Source: Actinomycetota bacterium (GTDB lineage: Bacteria; Actinomycetota; Geothermincolia; Geothermincolales; RBG-13-55-18). Taken from it: 64,000 bases of DNA. The position numbers and the translations under genes were made by a program. The notes below the pieces were generated by a model. The model did not search any database, was not told the origin of the DNA, and worked only from the letters and a program-made list of their open reading frames with translations. This document shows positions 27,304 through 35,667 of this stretch, one piece after another. Position 1 is the first letter of the stretch. Each line of letters starts with the position of its first letter. The stretch spans positions 62,001 through 126,000 of the forward strand of contig JACIXB010000014.1 of NCBI GenBank assembly GCA_014360685.1, given 5' to 3'.

Positions 27304-28146
27304 ATGGAGGAGAGGGACATCAGGAGGATGGTCCGTGAGGCTTACGGGGCCATGGCCAGGGGAGGCGGATCCTGCTGCGGCCCCGCCGATCGGTCCTGCT
27401 GCGGACCGGCGCGCCGGGAGGACGCCGGGGCGAGGATCGGTTACCGGGAGGAGGAGCTGGATTCCGTCCCGGAGGGGGCCGATCTGGGCCTGGGGTGCGG
27501 CAACCCGGTGGCCCTGGCCTCCCTTCGGGAGGGGGAGACGGTCCTGGACCTGGGTTCCGGTCCCGGGCTGGACTGCTTCCTGGCCGCCGGCCGGGTGGGA
27601 AGGGGGGGAAGGGTCATCGGGGTGGACATGACCCCGGAGATGGTGGAGAGGGCCCGGGAGAACGCCCGTCGGGGAGGATATGACAACGTCGAGTTCCGGC
27701 TGGGGGAGATAGAAAACCTGCCGGTGGCGGACGGCTCGGTGGACGTGGTCATCTCCAACTGCGTGATCAACCTGTCGCCGGATAAGCCCCGGGTGTTCCG
27801 CGAAGCCTTCCGGGTTCTGAGGCCGGGCGGGAGGTTGATGGTCTCGGACATCGTCCTGGAGGAAGAGCTCCCGGAAAAGGTCCGGGAATCCACGGCGGCC
27901 TACGTGGCCTGCATCTCCGGCGCCGTCCCCAAGGATGATTACCTTCGCATGATGGAGGAGGCCGGGTTCCGGGAAGCGCAGGTGGTGGAAGAGGCCTCCT
28001 TTCCCGTGGACGGCATGCTCGAAGACTCAACCGTGGAAGCCCTCTCCGCGGTTCCCGGCCTCTCCCGGGAAGAGACGGCGCACCTGCTGCGCGGCGTGAA
28101 GAGCGTCACCATCCAAGCCATAAAGGGGTCAGGTCTTGAATCGTGA
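27304..28146 (+). CDS. arsM: arsenite S-adenosylmethionine methyltransferase
   Basis: ArsM methylates trivalent arsenic. This 280-residue protein has the SAM motif ETVLDLGSGPGLDCFLAAGRVG near residue 80. It also has the three conserved arsenic-binding Cys contexts: LGLGCGNPVAL (about 65), ISNCVINLSPDK (about 152) and YVACISGAVP (about 205). The N-terminus adds a repeated SCCGP pair. ATG 27304 follows GGAGGAGACGGAG; longer frames upstream lack a site. It lies 194 bases after hgcC on the same strand, probably in one transcript controlled by the inverted repeat at 26780. A rho-independent terminator candidate follows. Confidence 0.92.
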   Translation: MEERDIRRMVREAYGAMARGGGSCCGPADRSCCGPARREDAGARIGYREEELDSVPEGADLGLGCGNPVALASLREGETVLDLGSGPGLDCFLAAGRVGRGGRVIGVDMTPEMVERARENARRGGYDNVEFRLGEIENLPVADGSVDVVISNCVINLSPDKPRVFREAFRVLRPGGRLMVSDIVLEEELPEKVRESTAAYVACISGAVPKDDYLRMMEEAGFREAQVVEEASFPVDGMLEDSTVEALSAVPGLSREETAHLLRGVKSVTIQAIKGSGLES

Positions 28147-28534
28147 TACCCATGGGGGTATATCCAGCCTGGCGGAAGGGAGGCCCACCTCACGGAGGCT
28201 GGGTCTCTTTTCCACGCCGGGACCTTGAGACCGCGTCCACGTCCGACTTCCAGGGAGCCCTCCTCCGCCAGTGAAAAACCGGAAAGGTACGCCTCGCCGC
28301 AAGGGACTCGGCGGCTCTCGGGCCACGTTGCGATCACCGCTCATAAAGGAAAATAATACCAACATTTAGCGCGGGTTCGACCTCGCGCGTGCCGTGAGGA
28401 CATGGTGGGGGCAGGAGCGCGGGCGGCGGCTATAATGTTGGTGAAGCCTTACCTTGCGGAAAGATGGGGAAAGACGAAGGGCCGTGCTGGGGCTTGCTCG
28501 GCTTGGAAGCGGGCCGAAATCGAGGAGGGGAGCC
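28147..28534. other. 388-base gap after arsM
   Basis: Apart from the candidate terminator listed separately, no gene is seen. An AT-rich patch near 28340-28365 may hold the promoter of the next gene. Confidence 0.4.
28164..28211 (+). terminator. candidate terminator of hgcC-arsM
   Basis: CCAGCCT (28164-28170) and AGGCTGG (28196-28202) form a 7-base stem around a 25-base loop that can pair further inside, and TCTCTTTT follows at 28204-28211. The long loop lowers confidence. Confidence 0.45.
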
Positions 28535-29599
28535 ATGAGGATCGAACCGGTGATCGACGAGTGGCTGGGGCCGGGGGAGAAGGACGGGGAGATCATACCC
28601 CTCACCCCAACAGAGAACGCCTGGCACCCGGAGGCGCGGAGCAGCCGCTACTACGGGGAATGGTGGTACTTCGACGCCCGCCTGGACGACGGGCACGTGG
28701 TGGTGGGCTTCCTGCAGGCCTCGGAGCTCATGTCCCGCAAGCCGGGCATAGAGCTCCACGTTTACAGGCCGGATGGCCAAAAGCTCTCCGTGGTCAAGAA
28801 ATTTCCTGACCAGCAGCTCAGGGCTTCCACGGAGAAGTGTGACGTGTGGGTGGGGGACAACCACTGCCACGCGGAATTTCCCGAAGGAGGCAACCTGCCC
28901 GTGCACTACCTGCACATCTCCGAGGAGGGCATGGAGGCGGACCTGACCTTCCGCAGCCGGGTCCCGGGATGGAAGCCGGGGAAGGGCCTCACCAGGTACG
29001 GTGACCGCGGGTATTTCGCCTGGGTGGTACCCGCGCCTCGGGCGATCGTGGAGGGCACGGTGCGTTATGGTAACACCACCCTGCAGGCCCGGGGGATAGG
29101 GTACCATGACCATAACGTGGTCACCGCGGACATGCGGCGCATCCTCTCCTTCTGGTACTGGGGAAGGCTGTACACCGAGGAGCACACCCTCCTTTACGCC
29201 TACGTGAAGACGAACCGGAGGTTCGGGGGCAAGGCCTCCCGACCGCTCATGTTGGCCCGCGGGGGCGAGGTGGTCCTAAGCTCCGGGGAGATGCGGCTCC
29301 GGGAGGGGCCGCCGGTCTTCCACCCCGCGGCCAACCGCACTTATCCCTCCTTCCTGGAAATGGAAATACCCGGTCGGGTCTTTCTGCGGCTGGATGTCAA
29401 GCGCATCATAGACGCCAGCGATTTCCTCTCCGAGCTCAACCCGGTGATCATGAACCCCGCCGTCAAGTGGCTGGTGAACCGGTTCATGCGGCCGGGGTGG
29501 TTCCGCTTCGAGTCCGACTTCCTGCTCCGCGTCCATCACCAGGACCGCGATTACGAGGAGAGGGGCGTCACCCTCCACGAGATGGTGGCCCTCCGGTAA
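28535..29599 (+). CDS. CrtC/AttH-like lipocalin-fold protein
   Basis: This 354-residue protein has the motif YYGEWWYFDARLDDGHVVVG near residue 40, typical of the N-terminal lipocalin-like domain of hydroxyneurosporene synthase (CrtC) and AttH proteins. A second half has RGIGYHDHNVV and FWYWGRLYTEEHTLLYAYV, matching the paired domain. CrtC hydrates carotenoid double bonds, but most family members act on unknown hydrophobic substrates, and no carotenoid genes are nearby. ATG 28535 follows GAGGAGGGG; a longer in-frame start at 28454 lacks a site. It stands alone between arsM and a convergent peptidase gene. Confidence 0.75.
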   Translation: MRIEPVIDEWLGPGEKDGEIIPLTPTENAWHPEARSSRYYGEWWYFDARLDDGHVVVGFLQASELMSRKPGIELHVYRPDGQKLSVVKKFPDQQLRASTEKCDVWVGDNHCHAEFPEGGNLPVHYLHISEEGMEADLTFRSRVPGWKPGKGLTRYGDRGYFAWVVPAPRAIVEGTVRYGNTTLQARGIGYHDHNVVTADMRRILSFWYWGRLYTEEHTLLYAYVKTNRRFGGKASRPLMLARGGEVVLSSGEMRLREGPPVFHPAANRTYPSFLEMEIPGRVFLRLDVKRIIDASDFLSELNPVIMNPAVKWLVNRFMRPGWFRFESDFLLRVHHQDRDYEERGVTLHEMVALR

Positions 29600-29682
29600 G
29601 CCGGACGCTTTGACTGCGGTCCGGGAGGGCAGACGCTTCGGCGCCCTTCGTGCCCCTCGGTTCGGCCCTCGAGCCGGCCCGC

Positions 29683-31002
29683 TCACGCGCACACCCTTCG
29701 GACCAACCGGTAAAGGAAATGCACCCCGTCCTTGACGTCCTGCACGGCGATGCGCTCGTCGACCCCGTGGATGCGGGTCAGGTCGGAAAGGCCCAGGCGG
29801 GCGGGGATGATCCCGTAGCAGGGCACGCCCCGGGCGCGGAAATAGCGGGAATCGGAAAGGCCGGAGAGCATAAAGGGAGAAACCACGCATCCGGGGTAAA
29901 ACGAGAGGATGGTCTCCTCCACGGCCCGGTAGAATTCGCCCTCCCAGGGCGAGGCTGGTGCCCTTCCCATGTCCAGGAAGCGGTCGATCTCCACCTCTTC
30001 GTCCCCCAGCGCCCGGCGCACGAAATCCAGGAACTCCCCGGCTTCCGTCTCCGGGAGGAGGCGGCAATCGAGGAAGGCCTCCGCGCGGTCGGGGATGACG
30101 TTTATCTTGTTGCCGGCATGGAGCATGTTCAAGCTGAAGGTATCCCGGAGGACAGCGTTCAGGGCCGGCACGGCGGCCAGGTCTCTCTCCTCGACGATGC
30201 GCAACAGGGTTTCCGTCCTCCCGTCAGCCGGGTATGGTTCCAGGATCTCCCAGTAGGGGGCCAGCCGGGCGAAGAAGGCCTCCATCACCGGATTCACGCG
30301 CAGGGAGCGTCTCTCTCCCAGCAGGCGCGCCAAGGCGGGGATCAGCAGCTCCAGCGCTCCCCGGCCGGTGGGCATGGAGCCATGGCCGCCCAACCCGCGG
30401 CGCAGCAGGCGCAACCACATCCCGTATTTCTCGGCGCAGGCCACCAGGAAGAAGGGCCTGCCGGGCACCAGGTCCAGGAGGGCGTAACCACCCTCGTTGA
30501 TGACCAGGTCCGCTTCCAGCTCCCGGGGGTGTTTTTCCAGGAGCGCTCTCACCCCGCAATAACCGCCCGCTTCCTCGTCGGCGACGGCCAGGAAGACCAG
30601 GTCCCTGCGCAGCGGGAGTCCCTCGCGGGCCACGGCGATGAAGGCCATGAGCTGCATGATCCCCATGCCCTTCATGTCCAGGGCGCCCCTTCCCCACACG
30701 AAGCCGTCGCTCATCTCCCCGGAGAAGGGGTCCACCTGCCAGCCCTCCGGGTCCGCCGGGACCACGTCGATGTGGTTGAGGAGTATCAGGGGTTTGCCCT
30801 CCCCGCTCCCCGAAAGGCGGGCGAGCAGCGAGGAACGCCCCGGCGCCGTCTCGTAGAGCTCGTGTTCCAGGCCGTGCTCCCGGAGGATGCTTCCCAGGAA
30901 GGCGGCGCCGGCGCCCTCGTTCCCCGGCGGATTGGTGGTGTCGATACGCAGGTATTCGCTCAATAACCGCGCGGCCTCATCGGCTAGTTTATCGATCTCC
31001 AT
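29683..31002 (-). CDS. M20-family metallopeptidase
   Basis: This 439-residue zinc amidohydrolase has the M20 metal ligands in order: LLNHIDVVPAD (His), WGRGALDMKG (bridging Asp), AVADEEAGG (Glu pair), and late LTRIHGVDERI (His), with dimerisation-domain features such as GGHGSMPTG between. ATG 31002 follows GGGGGAGG. The length and sequence fit the carboxypeptidase/aminoacylase branch that hydrolyses N-acyl amino acids or dipeptides. It is a single gene, convergent with the CrtC-like gene. Confidence 0.88.
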   Translation of the reverse strand: MEIDKLADEAARLLSEYLRIDTTNPPGNEGAGAAFLGSILREHGLEHELYETAPGRSSLLARLSGSGEGKPLILLNHIDVVPADPEGWQVDPFSGEMSDGFVWGRGALDMKGMGIMQLMAFIAVAREGLPLRRDLVFLAVADEEAGGYCGVRALLEKHPRELEADLVINEGGYALLDLVPGRPFFLVACAEKYGMWLRLLRRGLGGHGSMPTGRGALELLIPALARLLGERRSLRVNPVMEAFFARLAPYWEILEPYPADGRTETLLRIVEERDLAAVPALNAVLRDTFSLNMLHAGNKINVIPDRAEAFLDCRLLPETEAGEFLDFVRRALGDEEVEIDRFLDMGRAPASPWEGEFYRAVEETILSFYPGCVVSPFMLSGLSDSRYFRARGVPCYGIIPARLGLSDLTRIHGVDERIAVQDVKDGVHFLYRLVRRVCA

Positions 31003-31604
31003 TGCCTCCCCCTCGCGCCTTTTGCGTATGCCGATCGTAGTCATTATTTTAACTTCCGGCAGGAATCCGCGGACAGTTGAATCCGGTTGAACCCGCCCGG
31101 GAACGCATTCTCCGCCCAGGTCCCGGTTGGCGCAGGGGCGCCTGAAAACCCGGAGAAGGAATTGCGCATGCCCGCTCTGATACGCCGCGAGGCGCCGTCA
31201 GCGCCGGGAAACGGCCCTTTAAGGGATCGGAAGGTTACACCCGGTGGTTCATGGTTCCGCCGGGGCCGCGGGAAGCGCTTGTGCGCGGAGGGCTTCCAGG
31301 GGACGGCCGGGGCGGATAAAGTTCCGCCGGGAAAATCCGAATACAATAGGGCGAGGTTTAGGATTTCCATGGAATGGAAATAAAAAAACGGCGGCCCTTT
31401 CGACGGCGAGGCCGAAAAAGGGGCCGCCTTTGCGGCCTCTCCGTAGATCCATGGAGATGGGCGGAAGCCGGGGCCGGGTAAGTCGGAAGAACATCAGGGG
31501 AAGGAGGCCTCGAGGGAGAGGGAAGGAATCCGAGCGGCTCCCGGGCCGAAAAACGAGGGGCCTGGCGGCTGGGACGCTTGGCCCTTTCAGGGAGCGAGAG
31601 ACAG
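31003..31604. other. 602-base divergent intergenic region
   Basis: It separates the M20 peptidase and the NTF2-like membrane protein gene. It contains the strong hairpin at 31390-31428 but no supported gene. Confidence 0.45.
31390..31428 (-). terminator. strong hairpin with T-run, between divergent genes
   Basis: GGCGGCCCTTT (31390-31400) pairs with AAAGGGGCCGCC ending at 31428 with one bulged base, and an inner CGGC/GCCG stem extends it. On the minus strand it is followed by seven T. It lies between divergently transcribed genes, where no terminator is needed, so it may stop antisense reading or mark a lost gene. Confidence 0.55.
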
Positions 31605-32216
31605 ATGAACGCGAGTAAAGACGGCATAAGCTGTGACCGTGACGCGGATGGCGGGGAACGCGGAATGACGCCCGGCTTGTTACCCGGGGAACCCGAGCCG
31701 CATGGCGGGAGGGACGAGGAGGCTCCGGGCATGATCCCGGAAGCGGGCGGAAAAGCTCCCTCCTCCCTTACCGGGCCCCCTTGCGGGGCGAACGGCGGAA
31801 AGACACGGGGCCTTCGGGCGCGGATAATCACTGCCGCCGCCCTCGCCGTGCCGGCATTCGCGGCCTTCGCTTTCCTGGCCGTCCTCACGGCGAGGGCTCC
31901 GGTTGAGGCGAGCGAACGTTACATGTCGGCGTTGGGCGAGGGGCGGTTGGGAGAGGCCTGGGAGATGCTCCACGCCACCTCGGAGCTCAAGGAGAGAGGT
32001 GACCTGGAAGGCTACATGAACCAGGTGAGGGAACGGATGGATTCCGTGTCCGGGTGGAAAGTGCACCTTCGCCACCTGACGGGGTCCAGGGCTTACGTGG
32101 ACGTGGAGCTGTTTCGCGACGGCGGGAGAGACGTATTCCGTCTGGGATTGCGCAACGACGGAGAGGGATGGATGGTGTACGAGCCCGTGTCGGAAAGGGA
32201 TTACGGAAGCCCGTAG
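31605..32216 (+). CDS. single-pass membrane protein with NTF2-like domain
   Basis: This 203-residue protein has a disordered N-terminus (about 1-68), one transmembrane helix at about 72-95 (ITAAALAVPAFAAFAFLAVL) and an extracytoplasmic domain of about 105 residues. The domain has ASERYMSALGEGRLGEAWEML and ends DGEGWMVYEP, the pattern of NTF2/DUF4878-like lipoprotein domains. ATG 31605 has a weak GGGAGCGAG site. It lies upstream of the zinc-ribbon paralogue and may be unrelated to it. Function unknown. Confidence 0.6.
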   Translation: MNASKDGISCDRDADGGERGMTPGLLPGEPEPHGGRDEEAPGMIPEAGGKAPSSLTGPPCGANGGKTRGLRARIITAAALAVPAFAAFAFLAVLTARAPVEASERYMSALGEGRLGEAWEMLHATSELKERGDLEGYMNQVRERMDSVSGWKVHLRHLTGSRAYVDVELFRDGGRDVFRLGLRNDGEGWMVYEPVSERDYGSP

Positions 32217-32404
32217 GCTGCGGCGGCCGCCCCGGGCAATTGGGCGCTTGGCCGGAAAGCACGCCTCTTTTGGGGAATGATCCCCCACCAGTCTCCGTAG
32301 CGATGGCGCTCGAGCCGTAGTGGTGACCACGTCGACCTCTTGCCGAGGCTGACCCGGCGTGAATTGGAGCAAGGCGCCAAAAGCCTCGCGCTACCTTCCC
32401 GGCA

Positions 32405-32433
32405 TTGACATTAAGTTTACTTGGTATAAACTT
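32405..32433 (+). promoter_or_regulatory. promoter with operator-like site A
   Basis: TTGACA at 32405-32410 and TATAAA at 32425-32430 mark a promoter-like island, although the 14-base spacing is short for that pair. A perfect inverted repeat AAGTTTA (32413-32419) and TAAACTT (32427-32433) with a 7-base spacer covers the -10 box. The same arm sequence and spacing recur in the 40-58 kb pathway region. Confidence 0.65.
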
Positions 32434-32520
32434 TTACCGGCGCACAAAGAGCCGTCACCCGTTTGGAGCAGGTGCACGGGTGGACGGCCCGCCGGGGAAT
32501 CGGCCGAGGAGGAGCCGGAA

Positions 32521-33657
32521 ATGCCGGACAGGTCTTCGCTGAGGAGCAGGTGCCCCTCGTGCCACGTGCCTCTCTTTATCGGGAAGGAGCTGTGGTGGGG
32601 AGACGACGGCGTCATTCACCTGGCAAGATCGCCCCATAACCGGATGGTGCTCTACGAATCCAACATCATCGACAACCTCTTCCGCGGGGTGGAGGAGATC
32701 ATCGGCCTGTCCATAGAGCACATCGTCATCGAAAGCCGGCGCAGAGAGGTGAGGAAGTATATCGAGGGGGTGTTTCCGGCCTGGATACGGCGGAACGTGG
32801 CGGCCCTGAACGAGGCCTTGAGCGGGATGCCGGTTCTCGGGGGTATGGCGGCTCTGGCGCGACGTTCCCTGGGGAAGGCTTTAACCAACAGGGTATTCGA
32901 GGTGGGGCGGGTCTACGGCTACGGAGACGCCAGGCTGGGTCCCCTGTGGGAGGAGGGAGACGTGCATCCCTGGCGATCCACCGTGGTCAGGCGACCCTAC
33001 TCGATTCTCTTTTTCGCCGCCGAATGTCTCGCCTCCGTTGAGGCTTTCGAGGGGAGGGAACACCGCGTCTCTTATCGCCGGCTAGAGGACGAGGTTTATC
33101 TCTTCGAGGTCCAACCCGGGGAACATCCCGTGGCTCTCCGGGAACGCCTGGAGAGGAGGCGCTACCCCTTCAAGCCCGGGGACGTCCACTATGAACGTTG
33201 CCCGGAGTGCGGCGTTCCCCGGGAGGTGGCGCGCTTGGACTGGGACTTGGAAAAGGGGATAATAAACGACCCGGAGAGCGGGAGGAGGATGGCCCTGTTC
33301 GGCCCCCATGCCGTGGACGCCGTCCTCAGGGACCTGGAAGCGGAACTCGGCGAGGAGGTGCCTGCGGCCGTAGTGGAGGCCCAGCGGCGCTACGTGAAGT
33401 CGCGTGCCGGTGGGGAGAACTGGAGGAGGAGTGGAACGACCTTCCTACGCATGGGCGCATTGAGGGGGCTAGGCTGCGTGGCCCGCTTCGAAGCGGACGA
33501 GAAACGCCTCTCCGTCACCATCCACAATGCCTGCATGCCGCATCTAAGCGTGGGCATGGCCCAGGCTCTTTATGAGATAGCCATGGGCAGGGACCGTTCC
33601 GAGGCCCACTGGTGCTTGCGCGATGACGGTGACCTGGAGATGGAGATCACCGTTTGA
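32521..33657 (+). CDS. duplicated zinc-ribbon-module protein, paralogue 1
   Basis: This 378-residue protein of unknown function contains two related modules. The first opens with CPSCHVPLFIGKELWWGDDG and runs through SPHNRMVLYES, FRGVEEIIG and ESRRREVRKYIEG (about residues 11-85). The second opens with CPECGVPREVARLDWDLEKG and runs through SGRRMALFG, DLEAELGEE and EAQRRYVKSRAGG (about 228-300). The last 70 residues (GMAQALYEIAMGR then GDLEMEITV) recall the end of V4R domains, a weak resemblance only. ATG 32521 follows GAGGAG; longer frames upstream have no site. A close paralogue lies at 34179. Promoter site A links it to the 40-58 kb regulon. Confidence 0.7.
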   Translation: MPDRSSLRSRCPSCHVPLFIGKELWWGDDGVIHLARSPHNRMVLYESNIIDNLFRGVEEIIGLSIEHIVIESRRREVRKYIEGVFPAWIRRNVAALNEALSGMPVLGGMAALARRSLGKALTNRVFEVGRVYGYGDARLGPLWEEGDVHPWRSTVVRRPYSILFFAAECLASVEAFEGREHRVSYRRLEDEVYLFEVQPGEHPVALRERLERRRYPFKPGDVHYERCPECGVPREVARLDWDLEKGIINDPESGRRMALFGPHAVDAVLRDLEAELGEEVPAAVVEAQRRYVKSRAGGENWRRSGTTFLRMGALRGLGCVARFEADEKRLSVTIHNACMPHLSVGMAQALYEIAMGRDRSEAHWCLRDDGDLEMEITV

Positions 33658-34178
33658 AAGACTCCTTGACCGCGTAACCCGGACCCCCAGGCGTTCGGGC
33701 TTCATAGTGTCCGGACGGCGGTTGACGGACCTCCCGCCGGCCTTGGCTCAAGGTATCGAAGGCAGGGGGCGAAAATCTATTTCGGGAGACGGATCGCCGC
33801 CCTCGAGATGCGCCGGCTTTTACCGTGGTTTGGCGACGAGAGCGGAAGGCATAATTGCCGGCCCTGCGATCGTGGGATATTGAAAGACGGGAGTTCGAAG
33901 CCGACATCCGGGAGGATTACCCGGGCGGTTCCGCAGGCGATGGCCTGTGCGGGAGGGGGTCCGGCGTAGAGGAAACCGGGCCCTGCCAGGTTCGCGGCGT
34001 AATCCCGGGCACCCGCGGGCGTAGCGGCGGGAGGGCAACGGGACCCGGCAGCGATGGCGGAGGCGTGGTACGAGGTCGCACTCGGTATGGAAGATCATTC
34101 CTGCAAGATGGAATTCTCCTATGAGGGGGCCTTGGCATGCCCATCGAACCCCGGTGAGAGGAGGAACGGAGAAGCGGC
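33658..34178. other. gap between the two paralogues
   Basis: The only recognisable content is the decayed tail of a third paralogue, listed separately at 34045-34146. Confidence 0.5.
34045..34146 (+). pseudogene. C-terminal remnant of a third paralogue
   Basis: The reading frame through 34054 gives AMAEAWYEVALGMED and then MEFSYEGALA. This aligns with the C-terminal ends of the flanking paralogues (GMAQALYEIAMGRDR and GMTQAFFEIATGREK, then the E-x-x-x-x-x-G-x-L pattern). No earlier part of the gene is seen and a stop lies upstream in frame, so this is a relic of a lost copy. Confidence 0.55.
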
Positions 34179-35309
34179 ATGGCCCAGCAGGTCGAGTTGT
34201 GCGCTGAATGCGGGGTTCCCGCCCTGGTGGGAAGCGAGTTGAGGTGGGAGAGCGGCGGGGTGATCAGCCTGGCCCAATCCCCCCACAACCGCATGGTGAT
34301 CTACGAATCCACCATTATCGACAACGTCTTCCGGGGGATAGAGAAGATCCTGGGGCGGAGCATAGAGCCCATGGTGGTGGAAAGCCGCCGCCGGGAGACC
34401 CGGAGGTTCATCGAGAGGGGTTTCCCCTTCGAGGTCCGCAACACCCTCCTTCTCGGCGACGCGGGACAGGCGGCCAGGGATTCGCCGCTCAGCCGGGCCA
34501 TGGCCGATTTCCTGGTACGTATAAGGGAGGACCTGGTGGATAGGGTGTCCAACGTGGCCCGCGTATTCGGATACGGGGACGTTTCCCCGGAAGGTGCGGG
34601 GGACGAGCCCTATCCCTGGCGCAGGATGATAATGAAATACCCCTATTCCGTTCCCCTGTGGAAGGCCGACATACTGGGCACGGTGGAGGCCTTCGAGGGC
34701 CTGGACATGTGGATAGAGGGGGAGGAGCTCGAAGAGGACGTCCACCGCCTCCGCCTTTATCCCTCCGAGCATCCCGTGGAGCTGCGGGGCAAGTTGAAAC
34801 GCAGGAGCAGGTACGAGTTCGCGGCCGGGGACGTGGAACACGAAAGATGCACCACCTGCGGGGTCCCCTCCCTCATATCCTCTTACCGGTGGGACCTGGA
34901 GAGGGGGATCATCACCGCCTCGGATACCGGGAGGAGGGTGGCCGTCTTCGGCCCCCTGGCCCTGGAGGCCGTCTTCGACGACCTGGCCGCGGAGCACGGC
35001 CCGGAACTGCCGAGGGCGGTGGTGGAGGCCCAAAGGCTTTACATACACGAGAGGGTTGATGCGGGGCTGGCCTCCAAGGTGACCGGTATGCTCAAGATGC
35101 ACATGGCGCGCCGGGGGCTGGGATACCTGGTTTCACTGGAGGCCGACAGGAATAAACTGGAAATGAAGGTCCTCAACGCCTGCCTGGAGCTCTTCATGGT
35201 GGGCATGACCCAGGCCTTCTTCGAGATCGCCACCGGGAGGGAGAAGACCGCGGCGGAATGGGAACTCGACGCCCAGGGCGGGCTTGCAGTCTCCATAACG
35301 GCGTGCTGA
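34179..35309 (+). CDS. duplicated zinc-ribbon-module protein, paralogue 2
   Basis: This 376-residue paralogue of the 32521 gene keeps both modules. The first (CAECGVPALVGSELRWESGG ... SPHNRMVIYES ... FRGIEKILGRS ... ESRRRETRRFIERG) covers about residues 8-83, and the second (CTTCGVPSLISSYRWDLERG ... TGRRVAVFG ... EAQRLYIHERVDAG) about 225-295. The C-terminus again ends GLAVSITA. The Cys pairs CAEC and CTTC could bind metal, one pair per module. ATG 34179 follows GAGAGGAGG. No operator like site A is seen directly upstream. Function unknown. Confidence 0.7.
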   Translation: MAQQVELCAECGVPALVGSELRWESGGVISLAQSPHNRMVIYESTIIDNVFRGIEKILGRSIEPMVVESRRRETRRFIERGFPFEVRNTLLLGDAGQAARDSPLSRAMADFLVRIREDLVDRVSNVARVFGYGDVSPEGAGDEPYPWRRMIMKYPYSVPLWKADILGTVEAFEGLDMWIEGEELEEDVHRLRLYPSEHPVELRGKLKRRSRYEFAAGDVEHERCTTCGVPSLISSYRWDLERGIITASDTGRRVAVFGPLALEAVFDDLAAEHGPELPRAVVEAQRLYIHERVDAGLASKVTGMLKMHMARRGLGYLVSLEADRNKLEMKVLNACLELFMVGMTQAFFEIATGREKTAAEWELDAQGGLAVSITAC

Positions 35310-35667
35310 CGGCTTTCCCCGGAGAGGACGGTCCCGGTTTCCTTTCCCGCGAGCGCGGGGAGGCGTGGTGCGGCCGAGGTCGGGTTTTCGACAACGGGAA
35401 CGATTCGTGGTACGAGGCGCCTTTCGCCTCCCCCCGGGGGAAGGTGTGGCGGTCTCCCCGCCCGGCGGAAGGAAAACCCTCCCAAGCGGGATCCCTGCCT
35501 CGCGCATCGGCGTCCGTCTTTCCGGCGGGAGGGCATTTGACGGGAGCCCGGAAGGTAGTCCTTTTCCTCTGGTATCATGATGCGGGTGGCGCGGGCCTCC
35601 GGTAGCCCGGTGCCGTCGCCCGCGGCGGCGCGAGGCGCTTGACCCGGGGGAGAAGGGAAAATAAGCG
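35310..35667. other. gap upstream of the EamA transporter gene
   Basis: I see no gene, hairpin or promoter I can support in these 358 bases. Confidence 0.4.

Noticed and set aside
29650-30966. A 438-codon open frame opposite the M20 peptidase
   Set aside because: Antisense shadow; the peptidase frame carries all metal ligands in order.
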